Shown: positions 1 through 8,317 of the stretch, one piece after another
How positions within the stretch are numbered: the first letter of the stretch is position 1
Layout of the letters: every line of letters begins with the position of its first letter
Assembly: GCA_025457665.1 (NCBI GenBank)
Contig: JALOTY010000040.1
Location: forward strand, 1 to 35,041
DNA: 35,041 nt
Source: Akkermansiaceae bacterium
GTDB lineage: Bacteria > Verrucomicrobiota > Verrucomicrobiia > Verrucomicrobiales > Akkermansiaceae
Direction: 5' to 3'
Notes under the pieces: generated by a model
Databases searched by the model: none
What the model was told of the DNA's origin: nothing
Seen by the model: only the letters and a program-made list of their open reading frames with translations
Translations under genes and position numbers: made by a program

Positions 1-1324
1 GCCGCCGAGCACGTGGAGACAGATGTCATGCTCCTTGGTGCCTTCCTTGAGATTCGGCAGCATTTCCGTGGCGATCTGGATGCACTGCTCGTATTCGCCT
101 CCGTAGAAAAGCGAGGTGAGCATGAGGCGGCGGACGGCGGGGACGTGTTCGGACTCCGGGAAGACCTTGAGGAACTCCATGCCATACTGCTCCGTCTTCA
201 TCACTTCACCGATGATCGAGGCGGTGCGGACGAGGTTGTAGAGGTGCTTCTCGCGCTTTTTGCTCTTGGGGTAGAAGAGTTCGATCTGCTCGTAGGAAGC
301 AAAGGCACCGCGGACATTGCCGTGGTTTTCATGGAGGAAGGCGGTGGCGCTGAGCTGGATCACCTCATTGGGATCCCCGCTATCGAGGCTCTTTTTCAGC
401 TTGGTGGAAGCCTCTTCGAGCGCGGTGCGGCGGAAGGTGCGGGTGCCATCGACAATGCCGGCGCGGCCGCCAAGGCGGGTGAGGCGGGCGTTGACGTCCT
501 CGATCATGACCTGGGTGGCAGGGATGAGTTGATAGAGGGCGAAGGCGATTTTCTCCATGTCGGCATTGTAGGCTTTGCCGGCCAATTGGAGGAACACGGG
601 GGACCATGTCGTGGGGTTCGATGACGATGTCGGAGCGGTTCTTGTCGATGAAAGCGATGAGGGATTTTTCATCGCGCTTCTCGATCACGGCATCCACAAG
701 GCCTTGGAAGGCGGCGACGATGCCGGCATCCGGGGTCTTGTAGGCGACCTTGTTTTTGAGGGCGGTTTCGAAGTTTTCGACGCCATCAGCGATCTTGCCG
801 AGTTTGAAATTGCAGATGGCGAGATTGATGTAGAGGGCACCGGGGTTGAAGGAATCCCGGGAGCGATCGCGCTCTTCGAGGAACTTCTTGTACATCCGGA
901 TGGCGGTGTCCCATTGCTCCGCGCCCTGGGCGGCTTCACCCCAACGGAGCAGGGCGCGCTTGTTGAAGATGTTGCCACCGCTTTGTGCCTGGGCGGCATC
1001 GTTGGGGTATTTGCGATAGCAGTTTTCGAAGGACTTCATGGCATCCTCCCAGCGCTTGAGCTTCATCTCGCAGATGCCCCGGCGGTACCAGGTGACACCG
1101 AACTGGGGGCCGAAGAGCATCATCGCGTTCTTGTCGAAGCGGTCCGTGCAGGTGGAAAGGAACTTGAGGGCTTCCTCCCACTTGCCGGCGTTCATCGCAT
1201 CCGTGGCGGCGGCGTTGAGCGACTGCGGGGTGGCATCGAGCTGGGCATGGAGCGGAGCGGCGGTGAAGCCGATCGCGATGGCCGCACCGATGAAGGGGGC
1301 GAGGGAGTTTTTGAGGAGCTGCAT
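1..1324 (-). CDS. Exported TPR-type repeat protein, frameshifted, 3' end outside window
   Basis: The N-terminus (MQLLKNSLAPFIG...APLHAQ) is a signal peptide. It is followed by helical repeats of TPR character, for example GKWEEALKFLSTCTDRF and KRWEDAMKSFENCYRKYP. Starting at 1324 the reading frame is sensible down to about 608 (...SDIVIEPHDM). It then turns into Arg/His/Pro-rich nonsense, while the neighbouring frame continues from about 602 to base 1 without a stop, with good sequence (PVFLQLAGKAYNADMEKIAF, later FYGGEYEQCIQIATEM). One extra base lies in GGTCCCCC at 598-605, next to a C5 run, so this is a sequencing error, a real mutation or, less likely, programmed slippage. The gene is last in the visible exbB-exbD-exbD run, 112 bases after the second exbD. 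A periplasmic partner of the Exb/Tol complex is plausible but inferred. The C-terminus lies outside the window. Confidence 0.8.
598..607 (-). other. Frameshift site in TPR gene
   Basis: On the minus strand the bases read ATGGTCCCCCGTG. Removing one G or one C joins two frames that both encode repeat-like protein. In the original frame downstream of this point the translation is low-complexity Arg/His/Pro. The homopolymer C5 (598-602) is a natural place for an indel or a basecalling error. Confidence 0.75.
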
Positions 1325-1436
1325 GGCGGGATGGAAGGTTTTCTGGATACGGGAAACGCCGATTCGCCGGCCCCGCAAGGGGGAAACGGATCGGCGCCGC
1401 AGTTCTTGGGGAGTTGGCAGGGAAAAGGGGGTCGAC

Positions 1437-1901
1437 TCAGGGGTCGACGAGATCGGTGAAGGTGACCTTGGATATTCCGACACCGGCGAGGGCATTGAGG
1501 ACATCGATGACCCGCTGTTGCTGGGCACCGCCGTCCACGTAGATTTGGACGAGGGGTTCGCTGGCGGCGGATTTGGCGAGGTCCGAGTAGGCCTTGAGGT
1601 CCGAGCTGAGGAGCGGGACGTTGCGGTTGTCGGCATCCGAATCCATGGGGATCTGGGCACCACCGGTGCCCACGTAGATCGCGCCATTGGCATCGATCTT
1701 GATGAGCTTGGGTTCGATTTCCGGCGGGGTGTCGGAAGGTGCGGCGGCGGGCAGGGTCATGTTGAGGTCCTGCTCGCGGGGCTGGATGGTCGTGGTGACC
1801 AGGAAGTAAATCAGAAGGAGGAAGGTGGCATCGATGAGTGACGAGATGTCGAGTTTCGGTGCGTCCTCTTCGATGGCTTCAGCGCGTCTGTGTCGGGCCA
1901 T
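1437..1901 (-). CDS. exbD: ExbD/TolR-family biopolymer transport protein (second copy)
   Basis: The protein has 154 residues. A short basic cytoplasmic N-terminus leads into one membrane helix at about residues 19-40, with the family's membrane aspartate in LDISSLIDATFLLLIYFL. The periplasmic C-terminal domain (about 60-154) ends with VIDVLNALAGVGISKVTF, typical of ExbD/TolR. ExbD works with ExbB to convert proton flow into force on a TonB- or TolA-type partner across the periplasm. It starts 27 bases after the first exbD stops, so the two are surely co-transcribed. The two ExbD proteins differ strongly outside the membrane helix, which suggests a heteromeric complex and not a recent duplication. 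Confidence 0.92.
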   Translation of the reverse strand: MARHRRAEAIEEDAPKLDISSLIDATFLLLIYFLVTTTIQPREQDLNMTLPAAAPSDTPPEIEPKLIKIDANGAIYVGTGGAQIPMDSDADNRNVPLLSSDLKAYSDLAKSAASEPLVQIYVDGGAQQQRVIDVLNALAGVGISKVTFTDLVDP

Positions 1902-1928
1902 GGTGTTTTGTGGATGGGGTGGGCGGGA

Positions 1929-2390
1929 TCAGCGCTCGAAGTTGTAGGTGGCAAAAAGGACCTGATCGACCCCTGCCTTGGCGGAGATGCGGATGATCTT
2001 GCGGCAGTATTTGAACACCGCTTCCTTGTCGCCGCGGAGGTGGAGTTTGGGAGTGTAACCGAGGTTGTCTTCCTCTTCCTTGGCCTTTTTGATGTAATCG
2101 AAGATGTCCTCGTCGGTCACGAGTTGGCGACCACGATCCGAGCCCATTTCATCGAAGAATCGTCCATCTTTGTAGATGTTGACGACGATCCGCCCATTGC
2201 CGTCGGTCGCCTTGATGGAGTTTTTGGCGACTGGCGGGGTGACATTGGCGTCCTGTTTCACGATGATCATCGTGGCATTGACGAGGAAGAAGATGAGCAG
2301 GAGGAAGACCATGTCGATCATCGGCGACATGTCGATGGCGAGATCGTCTTCTTCGCCAGCCTTGGCGGCTTGGAGTTTGTTGGATGCCAT
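1929..2390 (-). CDS. exbD: ExbD/TolR-family biopolymer transport protein (first copy)
   Basis: From the ATG at 2390 the protein has 153 residues (MASNKLQAAKAGEEDD...). A GTG at 2435 would add 15 Pro/Ser-rich residues and is less convincing. One membrane helix (about 18-40) contains the essential Asp in IDMSPMIDMVFLLLIFFLV. The periplasmic part carries KLHLRGDKEAVFKYCRKIIR and ends GVDQVLFATYNFER, as ExbD proteins do. It follows exbB by 78 bases and precedes the second exbD by 27. ExbD proteins sit in the inner membrane and energise outer-membrane uptake or envelope integrity; which partner applies here cannot be read from the window. Confidence 0.92.
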   Translation of the reverse strand: MASNKLQAAKAGEEDDLAIDMSPMIDMVFLLLIFFLVNATMIIVKQDANVTPPVAKNSIKATDGNGRIVVNIYKDGRFFDEMGSDRGRQLVTDEDIFDYIKKAKEEEDNLGYTPKLHLRGDKEAVFKYCRKIIRISAKAGVDQVLFATYNFER

Positions 2391-2468
2391 GGGATCGGTA
2401 GGGCTACTTGAGTCTGCGGGGGGCGGCGGCTCCACCGTGGAGGCCGCCGCGAAAGGTGCCGCTGGGGA

Positions 2469-3257
2469 TCAAACGGCGATGCCTTCCGGAATCTTGGCAA
2501 GATAAGCGTCCTGATTGACGGTCTGGATGGACGCGTTGATGAGGTCCTCAGCTGCGTGGTGGCATTCCGCGACGAGGTTGTTGAGCTTGTTCTTGAAGAA
2601 GAAGTAGCAGAGCAAGGCCGGGATCGCAGTCATAAGACCCCACATGGTGGTGAGAAGGGCGACGGAGATCGAGTCGGCAAGCTGGGCGGGGTCGGCGCTA
2701 CCGGATTCGGCAAGGATACCGAAGGCGGACACCATACCGATAACCGTTCCGAGAAGGCCGAGCATGGGAGCGGCCTGGGCGACGAGGGAGATGTAGTTGA
2801 CCCAGGTCATCGACTTGCGGTTTTCGTTGATGGAGAAATCAGCGATGGCGTCTTCGATCTGATCGCGGCCGAGGTCTTCGGGGCGGGTGGCATCAATATT
2901 CGGCAGGGCGTAAGCCATCATGCGGCCGAGATAGGAGGGATGGGAGGCGGCGAGTTCGATCGCGGAGCGGACGCGGCAGTTGGCCATGTGGTCGAGGAGG
3001 GCCATTTTCAAATCCCCCGGGCAGAACTTGGCCTTGGTGAGGTTCATGAAGTTGAAAACGGCGAGGGCGACGAGCGCGAGGATGGCGAGGCCGATGAAGA
3101 TCATGGTCCAGCCGCCGTCGAGGACGTACTTTTCGAGGAGGTTCTTGGACTCCGCGGGAGCCGAGTCCTGGGCCAGCAGCGCGGGCGCGGAAAGGAACAG
3201 CGCGGTGGTCATGAGGCCGATGGTACGGCCCGAACGGGAGGCAAGGTTTTTGATCAT
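2469..3257 (-). CDS. exbB: MotA/TolQ/ExbB-family proton channel
   Basis: The ATG at 3257 gives 262 residues; upstream in-frame sequence to 3485 is Arg/Pro-rich and overlaps nth, so it was not used. Residues 1-30 look like a signal peptide (TTALFLSAPALLAQ). Then come a first helix (WTMIFIGLAILALVALAVF), a cytoplasmic stretch, and the paired helices AAPMLGLLGTVIGMVSAF and SVALLTTMWGLMTAIPALL, which are the TolQ/ExbB proton-channel hallmark. The cleavable-looking leader before the channel is seen in a subset of this family from TPR-linked cassettes. It forms the inner-membrane motor with the two ExbD proteins encoded downstream and heads the cluster, with 121 bases between it and nth. Confidence 0.93.
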   Translation of the reverse strand: MIKNLASRSGRTIGLMTTALFLSAPALLAQDSAPAESKNLLEKYVLDGGWTMIFIGLAILALVALAVFNFMNLTKAKFCPGDLKMALLDHMANCRVRSAIELAASHPSYLGRMMAYALPNIDATRPEDLGRDQIEDAIADFSINENRKSMTWVNYISLVAQAAPMLGLLGTVIGMVSAFGILAESGSADPAQLADSISVALLTTMWGLMTAIPALLCYFFFKNKLNNLVAECHHAAEDLINASIQTVNQDAYLAKIPEGIAV

Positions 3258-3378
3258 GTTGCGGAAGGTTGCTCGTGTTGACAGATTCGAATTCTCAGAA
3301 ACCCCCCTTGGGCGACAAGGAAAGATTTCAAAAAGAAACAGGTGGCGGGCGACAAATCTTGGGGAGGAATCGTCCGTG

Positions 3379-4032
3379 TCAGGTCTTTGTGATGACAACG
3401 GGCGATTTGCGGCGGGGGAAGAGTTCCCGACAGAGGGGGCAGACGGTGCCATCGCAGCCCCTCGCGCTGCAGTATTCCCGGCCATAAAAAATGATCCGCA
3501 GGTGCAGGGCGTTCCAGTGTTCGCGGGGGAAAAGTTTCTTCAGGTCGCGCTCGGTTTGCTCCACGGATCGGCCATCGGTGAGTTTCCAGCGCTGGGCGAG
3601 GCGGTGGATGTGGGTATCCACGGGAAAAGCGGGCACGCCGAAAGCTTGGGCCATGACGACAGAGGCGGTCTTGTGGCCGACGCCGGGAAGGGCTTCGAGC
3701 GCCGCGAAATCGGCGGGCACCTGGCCGGAATGCTGGTCGAGCAGGATGCGCGAGAGATCGGAAATCGCCTGGGACTTGCGTGGTGAGAGACCGCAGGGGC
3801 GGATGATTTCGCGGATGGTATCCACGGGCAGGGCGGCCATGGTGAGGGGGTCATCGGCCAGGGCGAAGAGGGCGGGCGTCACCTGGTTGACCCGGACATC
3901 GGTGCATTGCGCGGAGAGGAGGACGGCGATGAGGAGGGTGAAAGGGTCCTTGTGGTCGAGCGGGACCGGGGTTTCCGGATAGAGTTCGGCGAGGCGGGAA
4001 TCGATGTGGCGGGCACGTTCGGCGCGGGTCAT
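3379..4032 (-). CDS. nth: Endonuclease III (DNA glycosylase/AP lyase)
   Basis: It excises oxidised pyrimidines from DNA and nicks the abasic site in base excision repair. From the ATG at 4032 it has 217 residues, the family's usual size. Visible signatures are LLSAQCTD, the helix-hairpin-helix with catalytic lysine (LPGVGHKTASVV) and the catalytic aspartate in FPVDTHIHRLAQR. The C-terminus has four cysteines spaced C-x4-C-x4-C-x2-C (CSARGCDGTVCPLC), unlike the C-x6-C-x2-C-x5-C iron-sulfur loop of E. coli Nth. Cluster binding is therefore probable but altered. A GTG at 4059 is an alternative start, but it lies inside the terminator hairpin of the upstream gene, so the ATG is preferred. Confidence 0.93.
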   Translation of the reverse strand: MTRAERARHIDSRLAELYPETPVPLDHKDPFTLLIAVLLSAQCTDVRVNQVTPALFALADDPLTMAALPVDTIREIIRPCGLSPRKSQAISDLSRILLDQHSGQVPADFAALEALPGVGHKTASVVMAQAFGVPAFPVDTHIHRLAQRWKLTDGRSVEQTERDLKKLFPREHWNALHLRIIFYGREYCSARGCDGTVCPLCRELFPRRKSPVVITKT

Positions 4033-4040
4033 GGCAGAAA

Positions 4041-4075
4041 AGAAAAAGGGCCCCGCCACAGAATAGGAGGGGCCC
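4041..4075 (-). terminator. Rho-independent terminator of the 3D-domain lipoprotein gene
   Basis: Read on the minus strand, a perfect 7-bp GGGCCCC/GGGGCCC stem (4048-4054 with 4069-4075) is followed by TTTTTCT. It lies 43 bases after the stop of the 4119-4784 gene and just before the nth ATG. Confidence 0.8.
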
Positions 4076-4118
4076 GAAATGGGGACGAGGAAGAGGGCGC
4101 GAGTCCCTGAGAAAGTCC

Positions 4119-4784
4119 TCAGCGGGCGGCGGTGCCGATGTCACCCCCCATGCGGCGCTGGATGGCCACATACATCTGGCGGCAATGGGCGTATCCGGTG
4201 CGTTTGGCGAGGATCTCGGCGCTACGGGCATAGGAACCCCAGCGAACGATGGCGATTTCCACATTCCGGCGGCCCCAGGCGTTCATGTGGTCCTTGGTGG
4301 GCGTGTAGATATCGACCGTGCCGGTGCCGGTGAGGGCCGAGCCGTAGTCATCGACGACGTAGAGGTAGGGCAGACCCTTGATGCGGAAAGTGGTGCCGAC
4401 GGGGTAAACCGACCAGTCGGCAGCCGCGCTGCGGACTTGGGAGGTGTAGCGGAGCGGCGTGCCTGCGGCATTCATGGAGCCGTATTGCAGGTGATCGCAC
4501 TCCGAGCAGGTGTAGGCGGTGGTGCGGACGTGGCGCAGGCGCTCGTTGGTGTAGAAAGGCATGCCATGCTTGTCCTTCGGCTTGTTTGCTCCGGCAGCCA
4601 CCACGGCGGGCGAGGGCGGAGCGGTGGGGTAGTTCATGGACCCGGCAGAGCGGAAACCGAAGAAAGATCCCCTAGGACTTGAGGCGGATGCTCCCTGAGC
4701 GGCGCGGTCTTTGGAGACGACATCAATGTCAGAACCGCAACTGGCGAGCAAAAGGGCGGAGGCAAAGGCTAAAAAAAGTCGCAT
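4119..4784 (-). CDS. 3D-domain lipoprotein (double-psi beta-barrel, MltA-C-like)
   Basis: The 221-residue protein begins with a lipoprotein signal (MRLFLAFASALLLASC; lipobox LASC, lipidated Cys about 16). A low-complexity linker of about 60 residues follows. The C-terminal part matches the 3D domain named for its conserved aspartates: YVVDDYGSALTGTG, VDIYTPTKDHMNAWGRR and VEIAIVRWG. In other bacteria this barrel occurs in lytic transglycosylases (MltA) and resuscitation factors, so a peptidoglycan-related role in the outer membrane is likely. An unusual CxxC (YTCSECDHL) precedes the barrel. A purine-rich AAAGAAA lies upstream of the start. It is a single-gene unit closed by its own terminator. 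Confidence 0.85.
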   Translation of the reverse strand: MRLFLAFASALLLASCGSDIDVVSKDRAAQGASASSPRGSFFGFRSAGSMNYPTAPPSPAVVAAGANKPKDKHGMPFYTNERLRHVRTTAYTCSECDHLQYGSMNAAGTPLRYTSQVRSAAADWSVYPVGTTFRIKGLPYLYVVDDYGSALTGTGTVDIYTPTKDHMNAWGRRNVEIAIVRWGSYARSAEILAKRTGYAHCRQMYVAIQRRMGGDIGTAAR

Positions 4785-4869
4785 CGTTTCTTTAAGTTTT
4801 ATGGAATTTCACCCGCCCTTTAGGGGCAACGATGCCCGGATCTACACGCGAAGGTGGGGGGTGGCAAAC

Positions 4870-5307
4870 TCAAATTCCCTCCGTTAGGGCGTTCGGGCGA
4901 CCACCCTCTGCGGCCGCTGGACGGGAAGTGAGCCACTCGTGGAGGATGGGGAGATCAGCCGCGGCGAGATCGAGAGCCTGGATTTCGTGAGGCGGGCACC
5001 AGCGGATTTCGCTGTGTTCATGGGGTGCGGGAGTGCCTGAAACGATGGTGCAGGCCAGCGGGATGAGGCGGATGGGACCACGGCCGTAGTCGTGAACGAC
5101 GGGGCTGAGGGGGAAATCGAGCACGGCGACATCGATTCCCAGTTCCTCGTGAAGTTCGCGGACGAGGGCGGTGGCGGGGCTTTCACCTGCTTCGATTTTC
5201 CCGCCGGGAAACTCCCAGAGACCGCCGAGGTGTTTTTCTTCCGGGCGACGGCAGGCGAGGAGTCGGCCGTGGGCATCGAGAATCAGACCGGCGACGACAT
5301 CGATCAT
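4870..5307 (-). CDS. Nudix (MutT-like) hydrolase
   Basis: The 145-residue protein starts at MIDVVAGLILD. The complete Nudix box reads GKIEAGESPATALVREL followed by HEELGI, with the REx2EE metal-binding residues intact. LACRRPEEKHLGGLWEFPGG upstream of the box is typical of MutT, which removes 8-oxo-dGTP from the nucleotide pool. The substrate could also be another nucleoside diphosphate derivative. It starts 22 bases after the metallophosphoesterase stop and is the last gene of the minus-strand run beginning at 9168. Confidence 0.88.
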   Translation of the reverse strand: MIDVVAGLILDAHGRLLACRRPEEKHLGGLWEFPGGKIEAGESPATALVRELHEELGIDVAVLDFPLSPVVHDYGRGPIRLIPLACTIVSGTPAPHEHSEIRWCPPHEIQALDLAAADLPILHEWLTSRPAAAEGGRPNALTEGI

Positions 5308-5329
5308 GGCCTGGGAAAAAAACAGGAGC

Positions 5330-6136
5330 TCAGCGCCCTTCGGCAAGGCGGTGGGCGAGCATTTCCGGAAGTCCGGCGGCGAGGATTTTCTGCTGGGTGG
5401 TGGCGAGGTCGTATTCGAGCCGACGGAAGACGACAAGGCGGTGGGCGAGGTCGTAAATCGCATAGCAGGCCCGCCAGTCCCCGTCCCGCGGCTGGCCGAC
5501 CGAGCCGACGTTGATGAAATACTTCGATCCGGCTTCGATGACCACCGACTCGGCGGGGATTTCCTCGACCTTGTCGTTTTTCAGGTAAACGCGGGGGACG
5601 TGGGTGTGGCCGTGGAAACAGACCGAGGTGAACTGGTAGGAGAAGTTCGACATCGCATCGAAGCGATTGGTCACGTAGTTCCAGTTGGCCGGTTGATCCA
5701 GGGTGCTGTGAACGACGGTGAAATCGCTGACCTGGCGGACCATGCGGAGGCGGCGGAGCCAGGTGCGTTGTTCCTCGGAGAGCTGGCGGCGGGTCCACTC
5801 GAGCGCGGTGGCAGCCACCGGGTTCATCGATTCCAGCGAATGGCTGCCGGAGGCATCTTCATCGTGGTTTCCCTTCACCACGGGGCAATCCATGGCGCGG
5901 ACGATTTCGAGGCAGGCGGCGGGATCGGCATTGTAGCCGACGACGTCGCCCATGCAGATGAACTGGTTGCAGCCCTGCTCGCGGGCGTCGGCCAGAACGG
6001 TTTCCAAGGCCTCCAGATTCGCGTGGATGTCGCCAAAGAGGGCGATGCGAGGCGGGGCTTCGTCATGGACCACAGGTGCCGAACCGGCGGAGGCGACGGT
6101 TACGGGCGCAGGGGGTGGGCCGCTGGAAGCTTGCAT
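5330..6136 (-). CDS. Calcineurin-like metallophosphoesterase (YfcE/DUF2436-type)
   Basis: From the ATG at 6136 it has 268 residues. A TTG at 6154 would overlap the upstream stop codon and is possible. The two-metal phosphoesterase motifs are present in order: GDIHANLEAL, GDVVGYNADP, GNHDEDA and the GHTHVPRVY histidine pair. After an Ala/Pro-rich stretch of about 30 residues the catalytic domain fills the rest; no clear signal peptide is seen. Proteins of this shape hydrolyse phosphomonoesters or phosphodiesters in the cytoplasm, and the substrate is not evident here. It sits between the helical-repeat protein gene and the Nudix gene in one operon. Confidence 0.88.
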   Translation of the reverse strand: MQASSGPPPAPVTVASAGSAPVVHDEAPPRIALFGDIHANLEALETVLADAREQGCNQFICMGDVVGYNADPAACLEIVRAMDCPVVKGNHDEDASGSHSLESMNPVAATALEWTRRQLSEEQRTWLRRLRMVRQVSDFTVVHSTLDQPANWNYVTNRFDAMSNFSYQFTSVCFHGHTHVPRVYLKNDKVEEIPAESVVIEAGSKYFINVGSVGQPRDGDWRACYAIYDLAHRLVVFRRLEYDLATTQQKILAAGLPEMLAHRLAEGR

Positions 6137-6150
6137 GGTCGGGGTGGAAA

Positions 6151-7392
6151 TCAACGGTCGGAGGGCGGTTCCCCGGTGTCCGGTGCCGCTGCGGGACTTT
6201 CTTGGGGCAAAGATGACGATTGCTCAAGCTTACGCAGCACCTCATCGATGCCATTCATGGGAAATCCGCTGGTCTTGTCATCCTGATAGAGGCGGAGAGC
6301 TTCGATGGCCTGCTCCGGACGGTCGAACCAACTCAGGAACATTTCATCGGGCGCGGCCATGGTGGGATCCGCGGCGATTTCCAGGGCGAGGCGCAGGGCG
6401 GGAAGGGGCGCGGAACTGCCGCCGAAGCCTTGGTGGAGGTCGCGCACGAGGTCGAGGACCTCGGTGGTTTTCGAGGGGTCTCGGGCGAGCTGGAAGGCGC
6501 GGTCACGCAGGGGGACGATGAGGGCCTCAAGGGCGGTTTCGACCCCATCGACGGGCAGGCCGGACTCGGCATCGAGGTAGTAGTCGCTGAGGATGCGGAA
6601 GGCCTTGGCTTCATCGCCAAAGATCGCGACGGCGGTGCGGACGGGGTCGATGGCGGGGTTGGCGCGGACTTCGAGGGCGAAATGGAGGCAGATGAGGGTG
6701 GGCACGGAGCCGCCGGTGCGTTGGCGGAGTTCGCGGACGAGGGGGAGGGCCTGATCGATGAGCCGCGGGCTGCGGGCCATGGCGTATGCCTGGAAGCGGG
6801 CCATGTACGGCATGGCACCAGGGAGGGCGGAGGCGCGGGCGAAGGCAGCGGCGGATTTGTCGTAATCGACGATTTTGAACCGATTGGAGTAAAGAGACCC
6901 GAGTTCGGCCCAGAGGCGGGCGTTGTCGGGGTTGAGGCGGACGCCTTCTTCGAGGAAACGGGTGCCCTTGAGGATCCAGCGGCGTTTTTCGGCAGCGGCG
7001 CGGGCGGGGGCGAAATTGTCGTAGTTGTTGTCGTGATGGGCGGCCGCGTTGTAGGCCATCATCCAGTGGCCATTGTCCCAGTAGAAGCCGGTGTTGGGGG
7101 CGAGCTGGACGATGGTGTCGTAGGTTTCCGCCACGCCATCCCAGCGGCGGTTCTCGAAGAACCCGTAGGCGCGCAGGTGGAGCATGCTGGCGACGAGGCT
7201 GCGGAGTCCGCCGAGGGAAACGGCGACGAGCCCTTGGCCGAGCTTGCGGCGGGTATCGAGTGGGAGGGCTTCCTTGAGCAGGCCTTGTTCGCGGAAATCG
7301 CGGGTGATGGCGTGCTCCACCGGCATGCGCACGATGCCGGCCACAATAAGGACCAGACAGGCAAGGAGGATGCGGCGGCTCTGGGATTTCAT
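6151..7392 (-). CDS. Membrane-anchored helical-repeat (TPR-like) protein
   Basis: The 413-residue protein has an N-terminal membrane anchor or uncleaved signal (ILLACLVLIVAGIVRM). Its body is helical repeats with TPR flavour: FFENRRWDGVAETYDTIVQLAPNTGFYWDN, LEEGVRLNPDNARLWAELGSLYSNR and AAAFARASALPG. The tail is Pro/Ser-rich. It starts 10 bases after the ABC-2 permease stop, so it is co-expressed with the transporter and could be an accessory subunit facing the periplasm. No specific family name can be given with certainty. Confidence 0.8.
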   Translation of the reverse strand: MKSQSRRILLACLVLIVAGIVRMPVEHAITRDFREQGLLKEALPLDTRRKLGQGLVAVSLGGLRSLVASMLHLRAYGFFENRRWDGVAETYDTIVQLAPNTGFYWDNGHWMMAYNAAAHHDNNYDNFAPARAAAEKRRWILKGTRFLEEGVRLNPDNARLWAELGSLYSNRFKIVDYDKSAAAFARASALPGAMPYMARFQAYAMARSPRLIDQALPLVRELRQRTGGSVPTLICLHFALEVRANPAIDPVRTAVAIFGDEAKAFRILSDYYLDAESGLPVDGVETALEALIVPLRDRAFQLARDPSKTTEVLDLVRDLHQGFGGSSAPLPALRLALEIAADPTMAAPDEMFLSWFDRPEQAIEALRLYQDDKTSGFPMNGIDEVLRKLEQSSSLPQESPAAAPDTGEPPSDR

Positions 7393-7402
7393 GGCGCGGG
7401 GA

Positions 7403-8317
7403 TCAGAATTCCTTGCGGGCGAAGACGAGCCAGGAGGCGAAGAGATAGGTGACGCAGTAGAAGGCGGTGATGCCGATGACTTTCAGCAGGTCGAAGGCTT
7501 TGAGGAACTTCCCTTCCACGATGGCATCGATGAGGTTGTAAACCTGCAAGTCCGGGAGGATGACCGTCATGATCCCCGAGGCAGCCTTGCCGGCGAGGCC
7601 GCTGTCCTTGCCGAAATAGATTTCGCGGGCATCGGCCTGGAAGAAGCCGATGAAGAGGATGAGGAAACCGACGATGGCGGTGAAAAGCGTGCTGGTGGAA
7701 AAAGTGGACAGCAAAAGCGCGACGGCGGCGAGGACCATGGCGCGCATGAAGGTGACGAGCACGGCGGCCTGGAGATTCCAGGTGGGGCCGAGTGCGCGGA
7801 CGTCCTCGGCGATCTTGGCTTTCGTTTCCGCGCTGGCCCCGGCGAACTCGGCGGCGGAGATCTGCAACTGCATGACCTTCGAGGTGTGCGGGATGAGCAC
7901 GAGGTTCATCAGCAACGTCATGGCCATGAGGGAAACGAAGATCAGGGCAACGACGCCGAGCCATTTGCCGATGAGGTAGTCGAGCCGCGGCACCGGCTTG
8001 GCGAGGATGGTGTAGAGCGTGCGGTCCTCGACGTCCTTGGGCAGCAGCAGGCCGGTGGCGACGATGGCCAGGACGAGCGAGAAAATGCTCATGCAGCCCA
8101 GCGAGGTGTTTTTCACCGTGTAGAGGATTTCCGTGCCGGCGTTTTCCGGGAGGTGATCGGTGGGGAGTTCAAGGAAGTTCGCGCCGATGACCACGACGGC
8201 GAAGACCGCGAGGAAATAGAAGACCTTCATGCGGACGAGCTGCGTGAAGGTGTGCCTCGCCAGCACGAGGATGCGGCGGGGATTCAGCGGGCGGTAGGCG
8301 GTAGGGGCGGCGCTCAC
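7403..8317 (-). CDS. ABC-2 type transporter permease
   Basis: The 304-residue protein has about six membrane helices (for example FYFLAVFAVVVIGANF, FSLVLAIVATGLLL, LIFVSLMAMTLLMNLVLI, FTAIVGFLILFIGFF, FYCVTYLFASWLVF). The loop after the second helix, with PKDVEDRTLYTILAKPVPRLDYLIGKWLG, is the characteristic ABC-2 permease element. It starts with a GTG that overlaps the stop of the ATPase gene (GTGA, 8314-8317), which indicates translational coupling. With the ATPase it forms an exporter in the inner membrane; the cargo is unknown. Confidence 0.92.
   Translation of the reverse strand: MSAAPTAYRPLNPRRILVLARHTFTQLVRMKVFYFLAVFAVVVIGANFLELPTDHLPENAGTEILYTVKNTSLGCMSIFSLVLAIVATGLLLPKDVEDRTLYTILAKPVPRLDYLIGKWLGVVALIFVSLMAMTLLMNLVLIPHTSKVMQLQISAAEFAGASAETKAKIAEDVRALGPTWNLQAAVLVTFMRAMVLAAVALLLSTFSTSTLFTAIVGFLILFIGFFQADAREIYFGKDSGLAGKAASGIMTVILPDLQVYNLIDAIVEGKFLKAFDLLKVIGITAFYCVTYLFASWLVFARKEF

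Noticed and set aside
4808..4830. GCCC/GGGC stem as terminator of the Nudix operon
   Set aside because: The stem is only four pairs and no T-run follows.
6220..7452. Plus-strand open frame of 410 codons and the 7184-8857 frame of 557 codons
   Set aside because: Both are antisense shadows over the ABC transporter operon, with Glu/Gly/Asp/Arg-rich products.
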